Assembly (NCBI GenBank): GCA_947593975.1
Contig: CANQDW010000012.1
Coordinates: 1 to 39,293 of the forward strand
DNA from: an uncultured Lachnospiraceae bacterium
GTDB taxonomy: Bacteria; Bacillota; Clostridia; Lachnospirales; Lachnospiraceae
DNA: 39,293 bases
Reading direction: 5' to 3'
Shown here: piece by piece, positions 33,816-39,293 of the stretch
How the letters are laid out: every line of letters begins with the position of its first letter
Position numbering within the stretch: position 1 is the first letter of the stretch
Notes under the pieces: generated by a model
What the model was told of the DNA's origin: nothing
Seen by the model: the letters and a program-made list of their open reading frames with translations, nothing else
Databases searched by the model: none
Program-made: the position numbers and the translations under genes

Positions 33816-36068
33816 TTAATTTATTTCTTCGGTCTTAAATATAAATTTAACTTCGCCGTTCATGCCGTCTGCAATGCCGCTGAAAGAATTGTACTCTTTG
33901 CCGACGTTTAGCGTATCTTCGACTGCATCAACGGCGTCTTTTGCGTCTTTGCCAAAGATATCCGTGATCTTGCTTATGCCCTCGTCGTTTAATTTGACCG
34001 CGCCGTCTTTAAGTTCCTTTGTGCCGTCCGCCAGCGTAATGATTCCGTCGTTTAAGGTCTGCGTTCCGTCTGAAAGCGTACCTGCGCCTTTGCTTATTGC
34101 CTTTGCGGCGTCGTTGATTTCAGATATGCCGCTTTTTAGTTTCGGGCTTGCGGCGCCGACTTTTGTATTTAATGTTTTGGTTCCGGCAGAAAGCGTGCCT
34201 ATTCCCTGTGAAAGGGTCGATGCCCCTTTAGAGAGCTTTGCCGTGCCGCCCTTAAGATCTGCGGTTCCTTTTTTAAGATCGATAGCTCCAAGTGAGAGCG
34301 TGCCGGTTCCGGCTGTAAGATCTTTTGCGCCGGTATCGAGCTGTTTTACTCCTTCATAAAGCTTATTTATGCCGCCGCTTAGCGTCTGCGCGCCGCTTTC
34401 AAGAGAATTCATCCCCGAAAGCAGTGAGGTGATATCCTGTTCGCTTGCCTGGATCTGTTCGCTTAGCTGAGCTTTAACCTGCTCCAGCGTATGCACGCTG
34501 TAGTATGCGTTTAATAATGAATAATAATTATCCGTGGTCTTAAGAGCAGTGCCGGCGATTGTCAGATCAAGGGATGCGCCGGAATTCTTAACGGCGTCGT
34601 TGACCGCGGATACCGTGGCGTCTAACTGCTGCACCGAATCGATTCCGAATGGCGCAAGGTTTGTGATGATGCTGTCGATACTTGCCTGAATAGCTTCTGG
34701 TGTTCCCTGCATTGACTGTACTACCTGTTTTACGCCTGTATTTGCATTTTTTGTTCCTTCATACAGGTCTGCCCCGCCGGATACAAGTCCTTTGCTTTCT
34801 TCTGAATCTTCAAAAGCTGCCTTTGCCTGCGTGATACCTGCGGCAAGGGTCTTTGCTCCCTTATCGAGGCTGTCTGCGCCGTCTTTTAATTTCTGGGCGC
34901 CCGTATCCAGGGCGCCTGCGCCGGTATCAAGGTCGGAAGCGCCTTTTTCAACTTCTTTTGAACCTGTATAAAGTTCTTTCACACCCGAGTCCGCTGTCTT
35001 TAAACCGTCTAAAATGGCCTTATTAAATGCAGCATAGTTGATGTTTAATTTCTTTGTCCCTGCCGCAAGCTGTGACGTGTAGCCGGACAGATCCTTTGCT
35101 CCAGAGTTTATCTTATCCGAACCTTTAACAAGTTTTTTTGCCCCGTCGTTTAAGTCGCCGGAACCGTCCGCCAGCTTGTCTGCGCCGTCCTGAAGCTCAT
35201 CCATCTGATCTTCGGTATCCGAAAGGTCGAACGCTTCGCCCGGGTCAAAGTCCCCGATATCTGAAACAGCGGCGGTAAGAGTCATATCCATTGTAAAATC
35301 ACTAACATCCGCAGTAACGGTAAAAGATTCGGGAATATCTATATCTTCTATATAATTGTCCGCGTTTGCGATCAGGCTGCGCATCTCATCCTTAAGTCCC
35401 GGAACCGCATAACCGATAACGATGTCCGAACCGTTATGTTCGATTATTTTTCCGTTCTCCGCCTGTACATTTGAAAAATGATCTTCATTTAAAACCATGC
35501 CGGTAGTTACAATGAACGGTATGAAACGGTTGTTTTCCTGTTCTGAGTTGTTGGTATAATCATAAACGATCTTTACTTTGCCGCTTTTTCCTGCCAGTTC
35601 ATCCGGGCTTATTTCTTTATTATCCAGATAATAAGTGATCTTAATGTCTATAGGGGCAGATTTTGTCGTAGTGCCCTGATAGGAGATGTCCTCTCCTTTG
35701 TTTTCCCATATGATATCTCCGTTTGAATCCTGTGAGAAGGCTTCGTCTCCGCTTATGTTCGTAATGTTATCCAAAGTGGAGTAATCGCTTATGTTGTCTT
35801 TTCCGGAGATTTTTAAAACGTTGCTTACCGTAGTTTTCGTAACCGTGCCGTCGGGCGCCATTTCTACGTAAACAGTTTCGTCTTTTTCTGCATCCGCCGC
35901 GCTTTTTGCCCCTGCGGCAGGTAAAGTTTTCGTGTCCGTGGCATCTGACGATGTGTCCGCAGATGTGTTTTCATCGTTGTCTGTTGCAGCTTTGCAGCCT
36001 GCCAGACAGAAACTTAGCATAGATACTGTCAGTATCAGGCTTATGCTCTTATGAATATGCTTTTTCAT
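33816..36068 (-). CDS. Repeat-rich lipoprotein partner of the MMPL transporter (YhgE-like repeats)
   Basis: 750-residue exported lipoprotein. The signal peptide ends in the lipobox LAGC, with Cys25 as the lipidation site, followed by a Ser/Thr/Asp-rich spacer to about residue 70. Residues about 70-285 form a globular domain (YYLDNKEISPDELAGKSGKV, IPESFTVTADVSDF). Two long blocks (about 290-430 and 560-720) consist of tandem L-x-x-G-x-x-x-L type heptads like those of YhgE/Pip proteins, which probably form a long helical stalk. There is no C-terminal membrane helix, unlike YhgE itself. It precedes the MMPL gene by 15 nt, so it may act as the extracytoplasmic adaptor or cell-wall bridge of that transporter. 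Lgt at 8631-9401 would lipidate it. Confidence 0.85.
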   Translation of the reverse strand: MKKHIHKSISLILTVSMLSFCLAGCKAATDNDENTSADTSSDATDTKTLPAAGAKSAADAEKDETVYVEMAPDGTVTKTTVSNVLKISGKDNISDYSTLDNITNISGDEAFSQDSNGDIIWENKGEDISYQGTTTKSAPIDIKITYYLDNKEISPDELAGKSGKVKIVYDYTNNSEQENNRFIPFIVTTGMVLNEDHFSNVQAENGKIIEHNGSDIVIGYAVPGLKDEMRSLIANADNYIEDIDIPESFTVTADVSDFTMDMTLTAAVSDIGDFDPGEAFDLSDTEDQMDELQDGADKLADGSGDLNDGAKKLVKGSDKINSGAKDLSGYTSQLAAGTKKLNINYAAFNKAILDGLKTADSGVKELYTGSKEVEKGASDLDTGAGALDTGAQKLKDGADSLDKGAKTLAAGITQAKAAFEDSEESKGLVSGGADLYEGTKNANTGVKQVVQSMQGTPEAIQASIDSIITNLAPFGIDSVQQLDATVSAVNDAVKNSGASLDLTIAGTALKTTDNYYSLLNAYYSVHTLEQVKAQLSEQIQASEQDITSLLSGMNSLESGAQTLSGGINKLYEGVKQLDTGAKDLTAGTGTLSLGAIDLKKGTADLKGGTAKLSKGASTLSQGIGTLSAGTKTLNTKVGAASPKLKSGISEINDAAKAISKGAGTLSDGTQTLNDGIITLADGTKELKDGAVKLNDEGISKITDIFGKDAKDAVDAVEDTLNVGKEYNSFSGIADGMNGEVKFIFKTEEIN

Positions 36069-36121
36069 AATGTATACACTCCCTTATTTTTTATTGCAGC
36101 TTACTAATACAGTATACATTC
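36069..36121 (-). promoter_or_regulatory. Candidate operator repeats before the lipoprotein gene
   Basis: AATGTATACACT (36069-36080, plus strand) touches the start codon, and its relative AATGTATACTGT is read on the minus strand at 36120-36109. The second overlaps a possible -10, TATACT, on the minus strand (36116-36111), but I see no convincing -35 at the right distance. Two related TGTATAC elements flanking the leader fit binding by the adjacent TetR-family regulator; this is inference. Confidence 0.35.
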
Positions 36122-36137
36122 GGACAAATAAAAAACA

Positions 36138-36192
36138 CTATACAATTTATTACATGAGTATGATTTTTATACACTTGTAATAAATTGTATAG
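36138..36192 (-). terminator. 16-bp inverted repeat after tetR, probable terminator
   Basis: CTATACAATTTATTAC (36138-36153) and GTAATAAATTGTATAG (36177-36192) are perfect complements around a 23-nt loop. On the minus strand the stem is followed by TGTTTTTTATTTG, so it looks like an AT-rich intrinsic terminator for the tetR gene. Its length and position upstream of the lipoprotein gene also allow an operator role. Confidence 0.55.
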
Positions 36193-36214
36193 CATTCTAA
36201 AGTTTGTACAATAT

Positions 36215-36763
36215 TTAGTCAGTAATGTGGGTAGTGTGATGAAAGAAAGCCATTTTCTGGAGTATATGCGCAACTTCGGTTTCATCTTCCTTCATGCCTT
36301 CTAACGTCCAGTCCGTGATTATTCCCGTAAGCCCGTAGGCAAGCAGTTTGGCGTATATATTTTTTTCTTTTTCTTCAAGGTAATTGTACATATCCTGATC
36401 CTGGATCGCCTTATAGAACAATTCGGTCAGGACTTTCTCAAGGTATTCCGCAAAAAAATTATTGGAGGACTTGATCGTGTTCATAAAAAATTTCTTCTGC
36501 TGTTTCATATATCTGAACAGTTCTATCAGTTTGTCGCCCCAGTTTTCAAAATTTATATCGGATGTCAGGGGGATAAACAGTTCCTGTGTATATATCCAGT
36601 TGAGCAATTCGTATTTGTCGTTAAAATGATAATAGAAAGTCTGACGGTTCACTCCGCAGTGACCGGTTATGTCGGAAACGGTGATCTTGTCCAGGATTTT
36701 TTGCGATCCCAATTCTTTTAAGCTTTGCGCCAAGGCCTTTTCAGTGATATTAGAATTTGCCAT
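36215..36763 (-). CDS. TetR-family transcriptional regulator (DhaS-like C-terminal domain)
   Basis: 182-residue regulator. The N-terminal helix-turn-helix (about 5-55) has the typical ITVSDITGHCGVNRQTFYYHF recognition pattern and DKYELLNWIY. The C-terminal domain (about 70-178) resembles the one found in DhaS-type TetR proteins. It starts at ATG 36763 with GGAGG about 7 nt upstream on the minus strand. It lies just upstream of the lipoprotein-MMPL gene pair on the same strand, separated by 146 bp with candidate operators, so it probably controls that pair and perhaps itself. DhaS relatives include activators, so the sign of control is open. Confidence 0.9.
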   Translation of the reverse strand: MANSNITEKALAQSLKELGSQKILDKITVSDITGHCGVNRQTFYYHFNDKYELLNWIYTQELFIPLTSDINFENWGDKLIELFRYMKQQKKFFMNTIKSSNNFFAEYLEKVLTELFYKAIQDQDMYNYLEEKEKNIYAKLLAYGLTGIITDWTLEGMKEDETEVAHILQKMAFFHHTTHITD

Positions 36764-36804
36764 TTTTATCCTCCCGCATACATATTTTATTTTTCATTGG
36801 CAAT

Positions 36805-36833
36805 ATAATAGACGTTTTTTTAGCATTTGTAAA
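36805..36833 (-). promoter_or_regulatory. Promoter of the tetR gene
   Basis: On the minus strand, TTTACA (36833-36828), 17-bp spacer, TATTAT (36810-36805). Its -35 lies only 8 bp from the -35 of the divergent CBM9 promoter, so the two are back to back. Confidence 0.6.
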
Positions 36834-36841
36834 TAAAATGA

Positions 36842-36870
36842 TTGATTTATTTTATGATTTTGTTTAAAAT
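36842..36870 (+). promoter_or_regulatory. Promoter of the CBM9 surface protein gene
   Basis: TTGATT (36842-36847), 17-bp spacer, TAAAAT (36865-36870), with the start site near 36877 and a leader of about 72 nt. The -35 is identical to that of the xylanase promoter. Confidence 0.55.
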
Positions 36871-36881
36871 AGATATGTTAC

Positions 36882-36912
36882 TATACGATATATGTTAAAA
36901 GTATATCGTATA
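36882..36912 (+). promoter_or_regulatory. 11-bp inverted repeat in the CBM9 gene leader
   Basis: TATACGATATA (36882-36892) and TATATCGTATA (36902-36912) are perfect complements with a 9-nt spacer. They lie a few bases after the predicted transcription start, so the element could be an operator for a dimeric regulator or a 5'-end mRNA hairpin. Confidence 0.55.
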
Positions 36913-36916
36913 TATC

Positions 36917-36930
36917 TGTTAGCGTAAACA
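36917..36930 (+). promoter_or_regulatory. Candidate cre (CcpA) site
   Basis: TGTTAGCGTAAACA matches the cre consensus TGWNANCGNTNWCA at all but one defined position (A instead of T at position 10). It lies between the predicted start site and the ribosome binding site, a position where CcpA can block elongation. Control by catabolite repression suits a polysaccharide-binding product. Confidence 0.55.
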
Positions 36931-36948
36931 ATTTTAGGAGGGAAAAAA

Positions 36949-39293
36949 ATGAGAAAGATTAAACAGCTCACTGCAATTGTACTTGCCGCTGCAATGGTTA
37001 TTACAGTTGCACCCGCCACATCATCAGATGCGGCAAAGAAGCTTAAGCTTTCAAGAAAGACCGCAAAGATATCTGTAGGTCAGAAAGTAAAGATTAAGCT
37101 TAAGAATGCAAAGAAGTCAACAAAGGTAAAATGGAAGTCAAGCAAGGCTTCGGTTGCTTCAATTGCAAAGAAGGTTACCAAAGGAAAGAAAGCATCTGCT
37201 ACCGTTGTGGGAAAAGCAGCGGGTAAAGCTAAGATCACGGCTACATATAAGAAAGGAAAGAAAAAGACTAAACTTGTATGTAAAGTTACCGTAACCGGTT
37301 CGGTACCAACACAGACGAACCAGCCGTCTTCATCAGGCACGCCTGTTCCAAGTACTGATCCTAACGGAGGAAATACACCGGCGCCTGCAACGGATGCACC
37401 TACCAAACAGCCTACGCCTACGCCAAGCCCGACGCCTACGGCAACACCGGTTCCGTCACCTGACGCGCAGATCGCAAAGATAAGCAAAGACATAACTATC
37501 GACGGTACTGTTGACCCGGCATGGGATTTTGCCGAGGCTATGCCTATAAAGAATTGGACGGCAGATGCAGACACAAAGACAGCGCAGACAAGCAACGGCG
37601 CAGCTAAGATGTTATGGACGGATAAGTATTTCTACATCCTTGTAACTGCAGATGATCCTGAACTTGATTTTGGTAATGAAGCTACATATAACCAGGATTC
37701 GGTTGAGATCTTCTTTGATGAGCATGACTATAAGCAGGATTATGGAAAGAACAATGAATTCCAGTATCGTCTTGTATGTAATCCTCAGCCTGCGGCAGAT
37801 GCAGACCCGATCGGATCGCTTACCGATAAGACATATTGGAACGGAGGAGAGATCCAGTCTGCAGTATCAAAAACAGATACAGGATATGCATGTGAGTTCG
37901 CGATTCCTTTAAACGACGTTCCGGTTGAGAATCAGTTTGTGGGAGTTGAAGTTCAGATCAATGACGCTTCAGGCGGAGAAAGAAACGGTACATGGAACCT
38001 GTTTGCCAATCCGGCAGCAGGAGACGCTATCCCATATGACAGCACTGCAGTATTTGGCGACTGCCAGTATATAATCAAGAGAGAAGCTAAAGTAATAGAG
38101 CTTGTTTTGGACAGCGAACACTGCAATATGGAAAAACCTGATCAGTTCAAAGACAATGATGAGTATGCTGCAATGAATACAGAGTCAAGGATTGATGATG
38201 AGAATAAGTGGATATACTGCAACACGGCAAATAACCTTACCGTATACTTCCCAGAAGGAAGGACCGTACTTAATGGCGAAAAAGCTGAAGTACAGGTTAA
38301 GGGTACTTATACTCCGGGTGAGGGAGAAGATGATTCCGCAGTAGTATTCAGAATGTGGCTGACAGATACGTATGGCGGAAAACTTAAGGGAGATCATCCT
38401 ATTACACAGTCAAATCAGATAGTAGGAGATATCACTAAAGAGTGGCTTGCAGGACAGACAGATGAAAACGGAGAGTTCACTACGAACTTTACGCTTATAG
38501 CTGACGGCGGAGAGAAAGCAACGGAGATCACTGATGCAGACGGTACCGTTATAGAGACTTATGAGCCTCGTGGAATCGCTGATGCGATCATGATCAAGGC
38601 TCCAAGCTACAACGGAATGATCGGCAATGTAGTTATCAAATCTGTTGTAATTACCGTATATGATCCGGTTGAATATGTTGATCCGGGCAAAGAGCCGGGA
38701 GAAGATGAACCGGGACCTACAGAAGAACCCGGACTTGAAGCTGCACAGATAGCAGATGACGCAGAGATCGTTATTGACGGCGCTGCAGACGAAGCATATG
38801 CAAATGTTCCTGAGATCCCTGTAAATACAAGAGTTATGCAGGCAGGAAAAGATAAAGAGCAGGATACGACAGGAACTGCAAAGATCGCATGGAATAAAGA
38901 CGCTATATACGGATTCGTAAATGTAACAGATCCTGAGATCGATGCAACGTCAGAGGGAAGAGGAGACCATGAGCGCGACGGCGTTGAGTTCTTCCTTGAT
39001 GAGAATAATGCGGCTGAAGAATTTGTTGCAAACGACTGGACAAAGAATCCTGACGCATTCCAGTATCGTCTGACAGGACTTACGAAGAATGAAGAGGGAG
39101 CAGTACAGCCGGCAATGACAGACGGCATAGCAGGCGGTTCTGACGATGCAAAAGCAGCATACGCAGGAATCGAGACAGCATATGTATTTACGGAGACAGG
39201 ATATGCGGTAGAATTCAAGATCCCATTCCAGTCAGAAAAGAAAGTCGGAGACGTAGTAGGATTTGACGTTATCATCCAGGACTGCGACAAAGA
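36949..39293 (+). CDS. Secreted Ig-like / tandem CBM9 protein (3' end beyond the window)
   Basis: The frame stays open from ATG 36949 to the right edge (about 781 residues seen), with AGGAGGG at 36936-36942. Residues 1 to about 29 form a signal peptide. About 30-118 is the same lysine-rich Ig-like domain as in the xylanase (shared LVCKVTV ending). A Pro/Thr linker (about 119-178) follows. A first CBM9 module spans about 180-380 (ITIDGTVDPAWDFAEAMPI, DSVEIFFDE). About 383-575 is a beta-rich domain I cannot name, then a P-G-x-E-P linker, then a second CBM9 module from about 600 (IVIDGAADEAYANVPEIPV, DGVEFFLDE). CBM9 modules usually accompany xylanases, so a GH10 catalytic domain may lie beyond the window; a non-catalytic binding protein is the alternative. 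Confidence 0.9.
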   Translation, partial: MRKIKQLTAIVLAAAMVITVAPATSSDAAKKLKLSRKTAKISVGQKVKIKLKNAKKSTKVKWKSSKASVASIAKKVTKGKKASATVVGKAAGKAKITATYKKGKKKTKLVCKVTVTGSVPTQTNQPSSSGTPVPSTDPNGGNTPAPATDAPTKQPTPTPSPTPTATPVPSPDAQIAKISKDITIDGTVDPAWDFAEAMPIKNWTADADTKTAQTSNGAAKMLWTDKYFYILVTADDPELDFGNEATYNQDSVEIFFDEHDYKQDYGKNNEFQYRLVCNPQPAADADPIGSLTDKTYWNGGEIQSAVSKTDTGYACEFAIPLNDVPVENQFVGVEVQINDASGGERNGTWNLFANPAAGDAIPYDSTAVFGDCQYIIKREAKVIELVLDSEHCNMEKPDQFKDNDEYAAMNTESRIDDENKWIYCNTANNLTVYFPEGRTVLNGEKAEVQVKGTYTPGEGEDDSAVVFRMWLTDTYGGKLKGDHPITQSNQIVGDITKEWLAGQTDENGEFTTNFTLIADGGEKATEITDADGTVIETYEPRGIADAIMIKAPSYNGMIGNVVIKSVVITVYDPVEYVDPGKEPGEDEPGPTEEPGLEAAQIADDAEIVIDGAADEAYANVPEIPVNTRVMQAGKDKEQDTTGTAKIAWNKDAIYGFVNVTDPEIDATSEGRGDHERDGVEFFLDENNAAEEFVANDWTKNPDAFQYRLTGLTKNEEGAVQPAMTDGIAGGSDDAKAAYAGIETAYVFTETGYAVEFKIPFQSEKKVGDVVGFDVIIQDCDK

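Noticed and set aside
38607-39290. 227-codon minus-strand frame at the right edge
   Set aside because: It lies antisense to the CBM9 gene, whose plus-strand frame has a ribosome binding site, signal peptide and domains. The Ser/Pro-rich product is a shadow.

Overview
The window looks like a chromosomal segment from a low-to-mid GC, Gram-positive anaerobe of the Clostridia, most likely a plant-polysaccharide-degrading Lachnospiraceae (Butyrivibrio/Roseburia/Coprococcus-like). The reasons are the spoIIA-sigF-spoVA sporulation genes, strong AGGAGG ribosome binding sites, sortase-anchored pilins, an xylanase and a CBM9 protein that share a lysine-rich Ig-like module, a GH31 glycosidase, and an hpf-secA-prfB neighbourhood. 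The genus is inference. I see no tRNA, rRNA, CRISPR array or insertion sequence.

Layout. 1-8659: a promoter region, a 2220-residue sortase-anchored pilin/adhesin, its class C sortase, and a winged-helix plus PD-(D/E)XK nuclease-like protein of unknown role, apparently one operon. 8631-9968: lgt on the minus strand, overlapping the nuclease gene tail to tail, then a small membrane protein on the plus strand. 10052-12007: secreted GH10 xylanase with its own promoter and terminator. 12048-16481: valS, then a 46-residue microprotein and a zinc-ribbon/TPR membrane protein. 16512-19821: spoIIAA-spoIIAB-sigF, a 49-residue membrane microprotein, and spoVAA-AB-AC; spoVAD and spoVAE do not follow. 19822-20311: a 490-bp AT-rich intergenic region with inverted repeats, four co-oriented DnaA-box-like sites and the hpf promoter. 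20312-23572: hpf and secA, each with a recognisable promoter. 23611-31644: prfB (with programmed +1 frameshift), hom, an ApgM-family protein that is probably the homoserine kinase, lysC, a polytopic membrane protein and a GH31 glycosidase, ending in a long bidirectional terminator. 31728-36763 (minus): MMPL/RND transporter, repeat-rich lipoprotein and TetR regulator. 36842-39293: a secreted Ig-like/CBM9 protein that runs off the right edge.

How the parts work together. Three sets of genes concern the cell surface and plant polymers: the pilin and sortase; the xylanase and CBM9 protein, both with the same cationic Ig-like domain; and the cytoplasmic-looking GH31 enzyme, which has no signal peptide and could finish oligosaccharides. 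The CBM9 gene has a near-consensus CcpA (cre) site in its leader, consistent with catabolite control. hom, apgM and lysC supply aspartate-family amino acids. TetR, lipoprotein and MMPL form a self-contained transport module.

The most interesting leads are the wHTH/PD-(D/E)XK protein, the DnaA-box cluster far from any dnaA gene, the ApgM-type homoserine kinase context, the compositional mosaic of the giant pilin, the truncated spoVA operon with an inserted microprotein, and the stacked control elements ahead of the CBM9 gene. I did not find a clearly new multi-gene system. The nuclease-like protein is the best candidate for an undescribed function.
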